A DNA stretch of 64,000 nt from Streptomyces aurantiogriseus (GCF_014649375.1 NZ_BMSX01000015.1:1-64000), one strand, 5' to 3'. Shown: positions 9,887 to 19,210, counted from the first letter of the stretch. The notes: generated from the sequence alone by a model not told the origin. Made by a program: numbers and translations.

Positions 9887-10042
9887 CGCGGGCCGTCCCT
9901 CCAGCACCGGTGTCGGACACGTTCCGCAGGTGCCCTGCTCGCAGGAGGACAGCACGTCGGCGCAGCGCACCGCCTCCAGCACCGAGATCTCCGGGGTGAC
10001 GGTGACCGTGCATCCGGTACGCCGCGGTTCCACCTCGAACGG
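9887..10042 (-). pseudogene. Ferredoxin-domain remnant (3'-truncated)
   Basis: In the frame of the phosphatase gene, but upstream of its start, lies a recognisable plant-type 2Fe-2S domain of the kind found at the C-terminus of VanB/phthalate-dioxygenase-type reductases. The motif CEQGTCGTCPTPVLEG supplies three cluster cysteines. The fourth, which normally lies ~30 residues later in a CVSR motif, is absent, and the sequence becomes unrelated after VLEGRPA. The reductase FMN and NAD domains are also missing upstream. I read this as a decayed 3' end of a reductase gene now abutting the phosphatase gene. Confidence 0.65.
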
Positions 10043-10252
10043 AGTGCCCCGCACCGGCGCGGTCCGCGCGCCGCCGGTTCCACGGCCCGGCTGGGCACTG
10101 CTGAAGCACTGCGAGTCGGTACGCATCGAACGCACCACCCGTCTGCAGCAGGTCAGTCATGCCCGACGGGAGGTCGGCCCTCGCGCGTTCCGATCCCCTG
10201 GTCGGCAACGGCTGGATCTACGGCCGTGACGCCGAAGCGGCGCTCGCCTGAC

Positions 10253-10540
10253 TCAGCAGTCGATGGTGACCCCGGGCCCGGCGATCCGGGACACACAGGC
10301 GCACATCTGACGGCCCTCGGCCCGTTGCCGTGGGGACAGGAACACGTCACGGTGGTCGACGGGTCCGTCGGCCTGCAGGATCCGCACGCGGCACAGTCCG
10401 CACTCGCCGCGCAGACAGTCGTACATGATCTCGACGCCCGCCGCCTGCAAAGCGTCCAGCATGCTGGTGCCGACCGGCACCTCGACCGTCACGCCGTGGC
10501 GCTCCACGGTGACCCGGTACGGACGGGCGGGATGGTCGCC
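10253..10540 (-). pseudogene. 2Fe-2S ferredoxin domain, remnant of a VanB-type reductase
   Basis: About 93 codons encode a complete ferredoxin domain beginning ARPYRVTVERHG. It has the cluster motif CLRGECGLC, the linker DGPVDHRDVFLS, and the last ligand in MCACVSR before a TGA stop. All four Cys ligands are present. The FMN- and NAD-binding domains that should precede it are absent; the P450 pseudogene sequence joins directly at about 10545 in a different frame. An ATG at 10507 could start an 84-aa free ferredoxin, but the context suggests a deletion scar. It could still serve as an electron carrier if expressed. Confidence 0.6.
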
Positions 10541-11508
10541 GCTCGTTGGGGTGGCGGTGCGGTGTGCCGGTGAGTTCGATGCGCTCGACGCGGCGGGCCA
10601 GGGCGGTCAGGATCGCCTCGGCCTCCAGGCGGGCCACGTGCTGGCCGATGCACTGGTGGAGGCCCATGCCGAAGCCGACATGACCGGAGGGGTCGCGGGT
10701 GAGGTCGAAGCGGTCGGGGTCGTGCCAGCGGTCCGGGTCGCGGTTGGCCGCGCCGAGGAGCATGAGGATCTTCGTGCCCGCCGGGACGACCGTGTCGGCG
10801 ATCGTGACGTCGGTGGTGGCGGTACGGAAGAAACACCGGCGACTGCCAGCGCACGGCCTCGTCGAACGCGGTCCGCGCCAACTCGGGCCGCTCCCGAAGC
10901 CGCTGCCATTCCTCGGGGTGGGTGGCGAAGGCGTACAGGCAGGCCGCCAGGCCGTGCACGGTGGTGTCGACGCCCGCGGCGAGCAGGGAACGCACCACCA
11001 GCGGCGCCTGTTCGTACGTCAGATCGCCACGGTCGGCGGCGGCCCAGATCCGTGCACCGAAACCGTCCTCGCTCAACGCCTCCCGTGCGCACTGGGCGTT
11101 CACCCACGCCGACAGCTCGGCCACCCGGTGCGCGTCGGCCGCGACGAGGTCGTTGCGCGGTCCGAAGGCGTTGAAGGCCATGTTGCCGTACGGCAGCAGG
11201 TTCTCCCTTCCGTCCGGCCCGAGGCCCACCGCGTCCGGAAAGGCACGCAGCGGGAACGCCTCCGCCAGCGCGGTGAAGGCGTCGAGCTCGGTTCCCCCGG
11301 TGAGGACTTGCTCGACGAGTTCCTCGGCCACGGCCTGCCACGCCGCACGCAGGCGACGCAGCGCCGGCGGGGCGAGGATCTCGCGCAGCACCCGGCGCGG
11401 GGCGTCGTGCCGGGGTGGGTCGGCCTCCAGCAGCAGGCTGGGCGGGCGCCACGGCTTCTCGTGCCGGAAGTCGGCCAGGCCCACGCCCGAGCAGGTCAAG
11501 AGGGGCAC
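10541..11508 (-). pseudogene. Cytochrome P450 pseudogene (5'-truncated, frameshifted)
   Basis: The reading frame starts at TCSGVGLADFRHEKPWRPPS, which aligns about 80 residues into a typical bacterial P450, so the N-terminus is missing. It continues through an I-helix (LLAAGVDTTVHG) and the K-helix region (TAFDEAVRWQSPVF). At about 10831 a run of A on the plus strand has one base too many, and the frame shifts. The rest (FRTATTDVTIADT, the heme loop FGMGLHQCIGQHVAR with its Cys ligand) continues in the next frame. The extreme C-terminus is lost where it joins the ferredoxin domain near 10545. The gene cannot make a working P450 unless the extra base is a sequencing error, and even then the N-terminus is absent. 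Confidence 0.85.
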
Positions 11509-11591
11509 CCTCGCCCGCTCATCCGACCGGCGGGCCGCGCCGCACCGACAGGTGCCGACGCAGTTCAGGGGTGCCCCCGTTCCGGGCGCGA

Positions 11592-11780
11592 TCAGACCGC
11601 GGCGAACCGGAGACGCTCGACGACCTTGCCGCCCTCGCGCCGGGTGAAGGTGGCCGACCGCTTGCCCAGCTGGGTGCCGCGGATGGTCACGTTCCAGCCG
11701 GGACGAATGTCGGCGGCGACCTGCAGCAGGTGGTTGTCGGGGCTGGTGATGCTCACCAGAAGATCGTCCTTGGCGTACGG
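11592..11780 (-). pseudogene. C-terminal gene fragment of unknown family
   Basis: About 62 codons ending in a stop at 11592 look like real protein (SITSPDNHLLQVAADIRPGW, RGTQLGKRSATFTRREGGKV), with codon bias matching the strand. Upstream of ~11780 the frame turns into an antisense shadow of the next fragment. I do not recognise the family; the pattern resembles a C-terminal beta-sandwich domain of a secreted or metallo-enzyme. It is bounded on both sides by other broken genes. Confidence 0.4.
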
Positions 11781-11782
11781 GT

Positions 11783-12059
11783 CGATGTCTACGTGGAGAT
11801 GTACGGGAAGGCGACCTACACGATCGACGAACACATCGCCGCCATGAAGGACATCCTCGTCGAATACCCCGAGGCCCGGATCGTGCAGCACTACCCGAAC
11901 GTCGCGCAGGGCGACTGGACCGCGACCATCGGCCACTACAACCTCGAAGGCGTCAACGTCTGCACCATCGCCCGCCATCACAGGGGGCAGATGGTCGAGG
12001 AGTACCTGTTCACGCGACTGCTCGCCGACGGCCAACGACGCGCTCGTCAGCCGTTATGA
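11783..12059 (+). pseudogene. SnoaL-like (NTF2 fold) gene fragment
   Basis: The plus-strand frame from about 11783 encodes DVYVEMYGKATYTIDEHIAA, then VQHYPNVAQGDWTATIGHY and ARHHRGQMVEEYLFTRLLAD. This pattern is typical of SnoaL-like/NTF2-fold proteins, whose beta-strands carry the GDWTATIG and EEYLF motifs. The N-terminal helix region is missing, and no start codon or ribosome binding site is evident. The sequence runs into the next fragment at about 12030, where the reading frame changes. It is part of the 9.8-12.5 kb gene graveyard. Confidence 0.5.
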
Positions 12060-12537
12060 GAGCCTCGACGCGCAGACGCGCAGACAACTGACGGTCGACC
12101 TCGGTTTCCTGCCCGCGGCGGTCGATGTCGCCACGGTGGCCGGCGTACGGCTCGCGGAGTTCGCCCACCACACCTGGGACGTGGAGGTCGCCTTCGATCA
12201 CAAGGCGCCCCTGCTCTCCGCTCTGACCGGACTGCTCCTCGACCAGGCCGGCACCTTCCTGAACTTCCTCGGCAAGGCCGACGCCCTGGACGCCCGCCCG
12301 CTCCGCATAGCCGTCCACACCACCGCACCCGAGCGCACCTTCGGACTGGAGGTGGGGAACGCGATCACGCTCACCGATGAGCCGGACCAGCCCGACGCCG
12401 TCCTGAACGCACCGGCCGAATGGTGGCTGCGCCTCACCACCGGGCGCCACGCGCCCGCGTACACGCCGAGCGAGGTGTCTCTGGCGAGCACCTCCCTCAC
12501 CCTCGACGACCTGCGACGGGTCTTCCCCGGCTTCTAG
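12031..12537 (+). pseudogene. C-terminal part of a mycothiol-dependent maleylpyruvate-isomerase-family gene
   Basis: The frame opens at the junction (ANDALVSRYESLDAQTR) and continues through RLAEFAHHTWDVEVAFDH to SLTLDDLRRVFPGF and a stop. That matches the second half of TIGR03083/MDMPI-family proteins, DinB-like folds that use mycothiol. The N-terminal metal-binding helix with its first His is missing. A GTG at 12136 could start a 133-aa product, but that would lack half the bundle. It is flanked by the SnoaL-like fragment and by the rhamnosidase gene in convergent orientation. Confidence 0.6.
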
Positions 12538-12663
12538 CCGGCGCCGGCCGGCACCGCCGAACGCGGGCGCCCGCCCGCTGATCGCTGAGGAAGCCCACGT
12601 TCCCGCGCCCACTCGCCCTCTCAAGCGGGCGCGGGCTCGACGAGGTCGGTCTGCGCGTTCAGG

Positions 12664-15600
12664 TCACGCGGCGTTGAAGCGGTATCGGCCCGCCCTGGCC
12701 CGGTAGACCTTGTAGGACGCGCCGCCTGATGTGCCGTACCGGACGAAGGCGACACCGCGGGGCGCGGTGACGGGCTTGTCCTGGGTGGGAACCCAGATCT
12801 CGGCCTCCGTGTTGTACGGGATGGTCACCGCGAGGTCGATCCTGCCGTCCGGGCGGCGGTGCCACTCCGAGGACACCTTGCCCCGCACGGTGTCGATCGA
12901 GGCGCTGACGTGGTCGAGCGTCGTGGGCGACAGGTCGGTGTCCTCGGTGTTCTTCGGCACCCGGCTGTTGACCGCGGCCGCGGGGATGTACGGGCGGATG
13001 CGCAGCGACTCGTACGCCGTCGCCGTCGGCCTGATGCCGGCCAGGCCCTGGTAGAACCAGGTGGCCACGTTGGAGCGGTAGTGGTGGTTGACCGAGAGCC
13101 GGTCGGTCCACTGTTCCCACAGCGAGGTGGCGCCCTTGGCGATCTGGTGGACGTAGCCGGGCAGGCCGGTCTGCGTGACGGCCTTGAGGGCGATGTCCGT
13201 GTAGCCGTACTCGCTGAGGATGTTGAACTCGTAGCGCGAGCCGTACATGTCGTTCTGGATGTGCTGGTCCGCCGCCACGATGCGGTCGGCGAGCAGCTTG
13301 GCGAGGGCCTTCTTGTTCTCCGCGACCGACTTGGTGCCCGCCAGGTAGCGGGGGTCGTCGGTCTTCAGGTCCGAACCGGGGACCAGGTCGAAGGCGATGG
13401 CCAGGGTGTTCTCGCTGGAGATGCTGCCCTGGGTGAAGCAGCCCTTGGACGCGTCCCAGTAGTTGGTGATGAACGCCTTGCGCAGCGTCCGCGCCAACCT
13501 CGCGTAGTGGGCGGCGCGTTCGGTGCGGCCGAGCCTGCGGCCCACCTCGTCCATGTAGTCGCAGAAGTGGATGTAGAAGGCGAGGCTGATGACGGCGTTG
13601 CTGCCGGGGCTCTCCGCGCCGGAGTAGGCGCCGAGGGAGGCTTCGAACCTGTAGTCGTTCTCGGCGGTGAACAGCGTCTCGTAGTACGTCAGGAGCGTGT
13701 CCTGGTGCTCGTACAGCTCGGCGAACAGGCTGCTGTTGCCGTAGTACGTGTACAGCTCCCACGGCATCACGAAGTACGCCGAGTCCCAGGCCGGCACCGC
13801 CTTCCACGCGGCGTTCCAGCCGGGGGTGCGGTCGTAGCCGTATCCGCCCTTGGCGATGGGGACGAACATGGGCAGCTGGCCGGTGGAGATCTGGGTGTCG
13901 GGGAAGTGCCGCAGGTAGGTGGTGAAGAGCGCGTTGACGTCCCAGGTCAGGGACTCCGACTCGGAGCTGGCCATGGCGTCGCCGGTCCAGCCGTTCTTCT
14001 CCCGTGACGGGGTGTCGGTGGGCTTCTGCACCAGGTTGTTCTGCTCGGCCCACTCCAGGTTGTGCTGGAGGCGGTTGAGCAGGGCGTTGTCCGTGGTGAA
14101 GGTGCCGGTGCGGGCGAAGCCGGTGCGGGCGACGCCGACCGTCAGTACGTCCGCGTCCCGCTGGAGGTCGGGGGCCCGTCCGAGGACGGCTTCGAGGTTG
14201 TGGACCTCCAGGTAGCGGAAGCCGAAGTGGCTGAACTGCTGTTCCCAGGTCTGCGTCGACCGCCTGCCGAGGGTGTAGTAGTGCGTCTGGAGGTTGGCGT
14301 CGTGCTGGAAGTTCTCCTCCTCGACGGAGAGCGGGGCTGCCGTCGTGCCGTCGCCGCCGGTGATCCGGTTGCCGCCGCGGATCCGCAGGGTGAGGCCCTC
14401 CTTGTCGGGGCGTATGCCGGTGAGCTGCAGACGGACCAGGCCCGTGAGGATCTGGCCGTAGTCCAGGATCCAGACGCCCGAGCCGGGGGCGGTCTCGGTG
14501 AGCGAGACCGGGTGCAGCGTCCGGTTGACCAGCACCGGCTCCGCCTCGTGGGCTCGCAGGACGGCCGGCTTGAAGCCCTCGGGGACTGTCGTGGCCGGGA
14601 GCATGCCGTGGTACTTCGGCGCGGGGCCGGAGCAGCTGCCCGGAGGGTTCAGCACGGTGGCCGGACGCCAGTCCCGGTCGGCGCGGTAGCCGGCCGAGCG
14701 CCAGTCACCCAGCTGGTCGGCTCGGCGGGCGTCGTACTTCTCCCCCGAGTACACGGAGTCGAAGGTCGTGGGCCCGTCGGCGCTGAGCCAGTCCTCGTCC
14801 GTGACGAGCGTGGTGGCGGAGCCGTCGGTGTAGGTCACGACGAGCTTCGCGCGCAGGCGGGGCTGGCCGACGTAGGGGGCGAGCTGCCAGTACCACTCCT
14901 GGGGTGTGGTCACGCCGTACCAGCCGCGCCCGAGTTCGGCGGCGACGACGTTCTCCCGGCCGGCCTCCAGCAGCGCGGTGACGTCGAAGGTGTCGTACAG
15001 GACCGTGCGGTCGTAGGTGCTCTGGTCGGTGAGCAGCCGGGGCACGGTGGTCCGGTCCCGGGTGGCCCGATTGCCGTCGACGGTGATCGGGTCGCCGTTG
15101 ACGGTGAAGGTGACGTTGCCCGCGGCGCTCAGGTGCAGACGGGCCTTGGCGATGCGCCGGCCCCGGGGCAGGGTGAACGCGCGGCGCAGCACCGGCGCCG
15201 GGTTGGCGATGGGCAGCACGGTGTTCCTGGCGGGGATGTAGGGGTTCTTGGGCGGGAAGGTCAGGCCGGCCAGGGTGCCGATGCCCGCCTCGAAGGGGTT
15301 GGCGCCGGTGGTGAGGTCGACGGAGAAGTCGGGGGCGCCGGTGCCGGAAACCCTGACGCTGCGGACGGTGGCCGAGGTGCCGCCGGCGAAGCCGAAGCTG
15401 CCGTGGCGGCGGATCTGGTCGCCGGTGAGCGTACGGCTGTCCACCTCCACGCCGTTGACGGTGGTGGTCACGGTGAGTCCGCGGGCCGTGACCTGCACGG
15501 TGTGGTCGCGGGTGGCCCAGGTGTCCTTGGTCAGTCCGGTCGAGGCGGGGAGGGTGACCGTACCGACGGGGACGCTGCGGGTTCCCTCGGTGGTGGGGTT

Positions 15601-16368
15601 GGTCTCGCTCTGCGGGTCGTAGTGGTTCACGCCCCAGTCCGGCTCGGAGGTGCCGTCGTCCACCCAGGTGTTGCCGGCGTAGTGACTGGTCCTCATCACC
15701 AGCTGCATGTCGTCCCCGGACTGCCGGACGGTCCAGTTGAGCCCCTCGCCCCAGGTCTTGCCCACGGGTTCGGCGCGCAGCAGCAGGGACAGCCCGCTCG
15801 CGGCGTCGGGACCACCGCGGAAGACGACGGTCGCGGTCAGGTCCTTCCAGTCGTGGTCCTGCGCCTCGCGTCCCCCGATCCAGCGGGCGCCCGACCAGTC
15901 CTTCTCGCCGTTCAGCAGGCCGGTCTCCCACACCGCCGGCTCGCTCCAGGGACCGGGAGCGCCCTCCTCGTCCCAGATGCGCACCCGCCAGAAGTACGCC
16001 TGCTCCGACTGCAGCGCGCCGCCCCCGTAGGCCACTTCGGTGCTGTTGGAGCCCGCCGTGCCCGCCACCTTGCCGCTGCGCCAGACATCCGCCCTGCCGG
16101 GCCTGGTGCCGACCTGGATCTCGTACGCGGTCTGCCTGGCCACCGGAGGCACCCAGCTGAACGCCGGCGCGGTCTCTGTGCCCAGGGGCGCGACGCGGGA
16201 GTTGACCTGCAGATGCGCGGGCATCGAACGGCGTCCGCCGGATGCCGCCCCGCTCGCCGCCACGGCGTTCGGCGCGGCGGCGAGCGGGAGGGAGGTCCCG
16301 GCTGCCGCCGCCGTCATGATGCCGAGCATGTGTCGGCGGCTCAACGCACTTCTGTTCTCCTCGGCCAC
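12664..16368 (-). CDS. Secreted alpha-L-rhamnosidase, GH78
   Basis: A 1234-aa secreted enzyme. A twin-arginine signal (SRRHMLGIMTAAAAG) begins at residue ~10. It is followed by an FN3-like domain (~50-160), a concanavalin-like insert (~170-350), the Bac_rhamnosid_N beta-sandwich (~390-600), the (alpha/alpha)6 catalytic barrel (~720-1100; TPSREKNGWTGDA near residue 785 with the conserved acidic residues) and a C-terminal beta-sandwich. GH78 enzymes release L-rhamnose from rhamnogalacturonan and plant glycosides. The frame is open to GTG 16392, but GTG 16368 has AAAGGA seven bases upstream. A LacI-type palindrome lies 160 bp upstream. Confidence 0.92.
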   Translation of the reverse strand: MAEENRSALSRRHMLGIMTAAAAGTSLPLAAAPNAVAASGAASGGRRSMPAHLQVNSRVAPLGTETAPAFSWVPPVARQTAYEIQVGTRPGRADVWRSGKVAGTAGSNSTEVAYGGGALQSEQAYFWRVRIWDEEGAPGPWSEPAVWETGLLNGEKDWSGARWIGGREAQDHDWKDLTATVVFRGGPDAASGLSLLLRAEPVGKTWGEGLNWTVRQSGDDMQLVMRTSHYAGNTWVDDGTSEPDWGVNHYDPQSETNPTTEGTRSVPVGTVTLPASTGLTKDTWATRDHTVQVTARGLTVTTTVNGVEVDSRTLTGDQIRRHGSFGFAGGTSATVRSVRVSGTGAPDFSVDLTTGANPFEAGIGTLAGLTFPPKNPYIPARNTVLPIANPAPVLRRAFTLPRGRRIAKARLHLSAAGNVTFTVNGDPITVDGNRATRDRTTVPRLLTDQSTYDRTVLYDTFDVTALLEAGRENVVAAELGRGWYGVTTPQEWYWQLAPYVGQPRLRAKLVVTYTDGSATTLVTDEDWLSADGPTTFDSVYSGEKYDARRADQLGDWRSAGYRADRDWRPATVLNPPGSCSGPAPKYHGMLPATTVPEGFKPAVLRAHEAEPVLVNRTLHPVSLTETAPGSGVWILDYGQILTGLVRLQLTGIRPDKEGLTLRIRGGNRITGGDGTTAAPLSVEEENFQHDANLQTHYYTLGRRSTQTWEQQFSHFGFRYLEVHNLEAVLGRAPDLQRDADVLTVGVARTGFARTGTFTTDNALLNRLQHNLEWAEQNNLVQKPTDTPSREKNGWTGDAMASSESESLTWDVNALFTTYLRHFPDTQISTGQLPMFVPIAKGGYGYDRTPGWNAAWKAVPAWDSAYFVMPWELYTYYGNSSLFAELYEHQDTLLTYYETLFTAENDYRFEASLGAYSGAESPGSNAVISLAFYIHFCDYMDEVGRRLGRTERAAHYARLARTLRKAFITNYWDASKGCFTQGSISSENTLAIAFDLVPGSDLKTDDPRYLAGTKSVAENKKALAKLLADRIVAADQHIQNDMYGSRYEFNILSEYGYTDIALKAVTQTGLPGYVHQIAKGATSLWEQWTDRLSVNHHYRSNVATWFYQGLAGIRPTATAYESLRIRPYIPAAAVNSRVPKNTEDTDLSPTTLDHVSASIDTVRGKVSSEWHRRPDGRIDLAVTIPYNTEAEIWVPTQDKPVTAPRGVAFVRYGTSGGASYKVYRARAGRYRFNAA

Positions 16369-16530
16369 GGCTCTTTCCTTTCGTACGCGCACAGCGGGAT
16401 GTGCAGGCAGGGGACGGCGATCGACGCCCCGTGAGGTATTGCCGCGCTGGGGACGGGGGCGTCCCTCCCCCCCACCGCACCTGGGTGCTCGTGACTGCGC
16501 GCATGGGCGGCGGCAGGCAACCAGAGGCCC

Positions 16531-16542
16531 TGAAACGTTTCA
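16531..16542. promoter_or_regulatory. LacI-family-type operator palindrome
   Basis: TGAAACGTTTCA is a perfect 12-bp palindrome with the central CG typical of LacI/GalR-family operators such as those controlling plant-glycan genes in Streptomyces. It sits in the divergent interval between the rhamnosidase gene (minus) and the TetR gene (plus), 163 bp upstream of the rhamnosidase start. No LacI-type regulator is encoded in the window, so the binding protein would act in trans. Confidence 0.65.
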
Positions 16543-16712
16543 ATACCTTCCAAGTGGAAAGCTTACGAACAACCTCGGCCGAAACACAATGGCCCGAGCC
16601 GAGGACGACGCTGCCTGGGGCCGGGCGCGGTCCGGGTGCGAGGATTTCCTTCAGAGCCTCCGCGAGGAGGCGACTGCGCGGAGACCTTCGCCATGAGGAG
16701 AGTGAGCACACC

Positions 16713-17318
16713 GTGGGTCAGGCAAAGGCGCGTGGGCCGTACGCCAAGACACCGGCCCGCAGGGCCGAGATCGTACGGGCGGCACGCGACAGCTTCGCCG
16801 AGAACGGCTACGCCAAAGCCTCCCTGCGGGACATCGCGGACCGGGCCGGAATCACCCACGCCGGCCTCCTCCATCACTTCCGCAACAAGGACGAACTCCT
16901 TGCCGAGGTGCTCGCCGAACGCGACTCCGAGGAGTGGCAGCAGGGCCTGGCCCGGGTCGACAGCCCGGACCAGCTCGCGCCCTACCTCGGCGAACTGATC
17001 CGCCACCACCAGAGGGCTCCCGAGCTGATGCGCCTGTGGATCGAGCTCGCCGCCGCGGCCTCACGCCCGGACCACCCCGCCCACACCTACTTCGTCGAGC
17101 GCTATGAACGCGGGCGCGCTCAGTTCGCCGGCGGACTCCAAGCGGAGGCGGACCGCGGCAAGCTGCGCGAGGGCCTCACCCCGGAGAGCGCCGCGGTCCT
17201 CTTCCACGCCGTGCTCAACGGGCTCCAGTTGCAGTGGGTCCTCGACCAGGACCTCGACATCGTCGGGCCCGTCAACGACTTCGTGCGACTGCTCTTCGAC
17301 CGCGAGCACAACGACTGA
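16713..17318 (+). CDS. TetR/AcrR-family transcriptional regulator
   Basis: A 201-aa repressor. An N-terminal helix-turn-helix (RAARDSFAENGYAKASLRDI, then AGITHAGLLHHFRNKDELL) is followed by an all-helical ligand domain. The basic N-terminal extension is short. GTG 16713 is the first in-frame start after an upstream GAGGAG; the spacing of 12 is long, so the exact start is uncertain. It is divergent from the rhamnosidase gene and convergent with the flavoenzyme gene, either of which could be its target. The ligand is unknown. Confidence 0.85.
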   Translation: MGQAKARGPYAKTPARRAEIVRAARDSFAENGYAKASLRDIADRAGITHAGLLHHFRNKDELLAEVLAERDSEEWQQGLARVDSPDQLAPYLGELIRHHQRAPELMRLWIELAAAASRPDHPAHTYFVERYERGRAQFAGGLQAEADRGKLREGLTPESAAVLFHAVLNGLQLQWVLDQDLDIVGPVNDFVRLLFDREHND

Positions 17319-17360
17319 GCGGACCGCCGCGCCCGCCGCAGACAGCTCCAGGCCCGGCGG

Positions 17361-18746
17361 TCAGTGCTGCTGGGCGGGCCTGATGTTCTGGTTGGCGTGG
17401 AAGAGGTTGTCCGGGTCGTACGTCCGCTTGATCTGTGCGAGCCGGTCGTAGTGGTCACGGTAGGTGGCCCGGACCCGCTCCTGCTCCTCACCCTGGCCCA
17501 TGAAGTTCACGTAGGAGCCGCCCATGGAGTAGGGGTGCATCTCCTCCCAGTAGTCGACACACCACTGCCTGATGGTCTCGGCGTTCGCCGGGTCGGGGTC
17601 GACGCCGGCGAAGACGCCGGACCAGACGGCGTCCCGGTAGCTCCACGCGGTGTCCTCCCGGGCCACCCGGTGGGCGGCCGCATCGACCGGGTAGAGGTGC
17701 ATCAGCGACAGCGGTGTGGGGAGGTTCTCGCCGTACTTGAGGTGCACGCCGACGGCGGCGTCCGGGACTTCGTCGAAGAAGTCGCCACGCCAGTACCACT
17801 GGTATCCGGTGGGGATCAGCTCGTCGAACAGGCCCTGCAGCGCGGGATAGGGCATCGGTGCCGTGAAGTGGAAGGCGGGCGGCCCGGGCTCGTTCACCAC
17901 CGCGAGGGCGTCCTCGGTGCGGGCCGGGTCACCGGTGTGACACCACACGATGCCGCACGCCTTCCAGCCGTGGATTTCTTCGGGGAAGGGCGGGCCGGGC
18001 GGGATGGTGAGGAGCGTGAAGAAGCCGTAGATGTCCTCGTCGGCCTGCGGGAGGAAGTCGCGGTACCACGTGAGCACCTCGCGGGTGTGGTCGACCGGCC
18101 ACACGGTGACGCCGGCGCCGACGGTGTCCACCGGGTGCAGGCGGTAGGTGAAGGAGGTCACGATGCCGAAGTTGCCGCCGCCTCCGCGCAGGGCCCAGAA
18201 CAGGTCCGGGTGGTCGGTCTCGCTCGCGGTGACGAAGCTGCCGTCGGCCAGCACGACGTCCGCGGCCACCAGGTTGTCCACCGTCAGGCCGTACTTGCGG
18301 GTGAGGTAGCCGTGGCCACCGCCGAGGGTCAGGCCTCCGACGCCCGTCATCGAGATGATGCCGGTCGGGGTGGCGAGCCCGAAGCCGTGGGTGGCGTGGT
18401 CGAGATCCCGCAGCTGGCTGCCGCCGCCCACCTGGGCGGTCCGCGCGGCGGGATCGACCCGTACCCAGCGCATGGGCGACAGGTCCACGGTGACCCCGTC
18501 GTCCACCAGACACAGGCCGGGACCGCTGTGCCCGCCGCCCCGGACGGCGAGTTCCAGGCCGTGGTCGCGGATGAAGGTGACCGCATCCATGACGTCCGCG
18601 GCGTCCGCGCACCGCACGAGGGCGGCGGGACGCTTGTCGATCATTGCGTTGTAGATGCTGCGGGCCTGGCGGTACTCGGGATGCTGCGGGCCTATGACCG
18701 GCCCCCGCAGCGAGGTCTGCATCTCGTCCAAGGTCGCGTTGTCCAT
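17361..18746 (-). CDS. FAD-linked oxidase, berberine-bridge-enzyme type
   Basis: A 461-aa flavoenzyme of the PCMH/BBE superfamily. The FAD-binding block AVRGGGHSGPGLCLVDDG near residue 67 contains the His that is bound covalently to FAD in this family. LTLGGGHGYLTRKYGLTVDN and GGGGNFGIVTSFTYRLHPV complete the FAD domain. The C-terminal BBE motif (RATYRDHYDRLAQIKRTYDP, then NLFHANQNIRP) is intact. Members oxidise sugars, alkaloids or polyketide intermediates with O2; the substrate here is unknown. No secretion signal is seen. ATG 18746 has GGAG six bases upstream. The gene is convergent with the TetR gene, 42 bp apart. Confidence 0.9.
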   Translation of the reverse strand: MDNATLDEMQTSLRGPVIGPQHPEYRQARSIYNAMIDKRPAALVRCADAADVMDAVTFIRDHGLELAVRGGGHSGPGLCLVDDGVTVDLSPMRWVRVDPAARTAQVGGGSQLRDLDHATHGFGLATPTGIISMTGVGGLTLGGGHGYLTRKYGLTVDNLVAADVVLADGSFVTASETDHPDLFWALRGGGGNFGIVTSFTYRLHPVDTVGAGVTVWPVDHTREVLTWYRDFLPQADEDIYGFFTLLTIPPGPPFPEEIHGWKACGIVWCHTGDPARTEDALAVVNEPGPPAFHFTAPMPYPALQGLFDELIPTGYQWYWRGDFFDEVPDAAVGVHLKYGENLPTPLSLMHLYPVDAAAHRVAREDTAWSYRDAVWSGVFAGVDPDPANAETIRQWCVDYWEEMHPYSMGGSYVNFMGQGEEQERVRATYRDHYDRLAQIKRTYDPDNLFHANQNIRPAQQH

Positions 18747-19116
18747 GGTGATCTCCGTGTGGAGGCGCGGCTTTCCTGCCCCCCGGCTTCGGCCTGCTTG
18801 CGGCCGCCACCTCGATCACCCGCTGCTGGTGTCACGCACGGTTCTCCACCGAGGCGTCTCGGGGCCCGAGGCTTCGCGGGCGTCGTGTCATCGGACGCCG
18901 TGAGGCTGACTCGTCCAGCGTCCCGCCGACCACCGAGCCGTGCAATTCCTGCGGATCCCCGCTCGCCGGGCGTCCTGCGTATGCGCGTGGCATCCAAAGC
19001 CTTTCTGCCCAGCACTGGCAAAAAAAGCCCCTCACCAGCAAGAACAGAAAGACGACTCGCCACGACGCTGCCGCCGTGGCGATCGGACGGCGCGCCCAGG
19101 GACACCCGATCCGGAT

Positions 19117-19153
19117 GGGGGTACCTCCCAGGCCCTTAAGGCACTGGGGGAGG
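19117..19153. repeat. Imperfect hairpin, possible dispersed intergenic repeat
   Basis: GGGGGTACCTCCCAG on the left and CTGGGGGAGG on the right can pair around a short CTTAAGG-containing loop, with two bulged Gs. Similar GGGGTACCTCCCAG...CTGGGGGAG segments are, from memory, scattered between genes in Streptomyces genomes. Function is unknown; it could be a terminator or a mobile hairpin remnant. Confidence 0.45.
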
Positions 19154-19210
19154 ACGGCACCGCCCCCACACGACCAGAGCGATCGTGCGGGGCATCGGAC
19201 CGCCCAGGCC

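Noticed and set aside
10159..10251. 30-codon plus-strand ORF (MPDGRSALARSDPLVGNGWI...)
   Set aside because: It lies inside the gene graveyard without a convincing ribosome binding site or family match; possibly another fragment, but not supportable.
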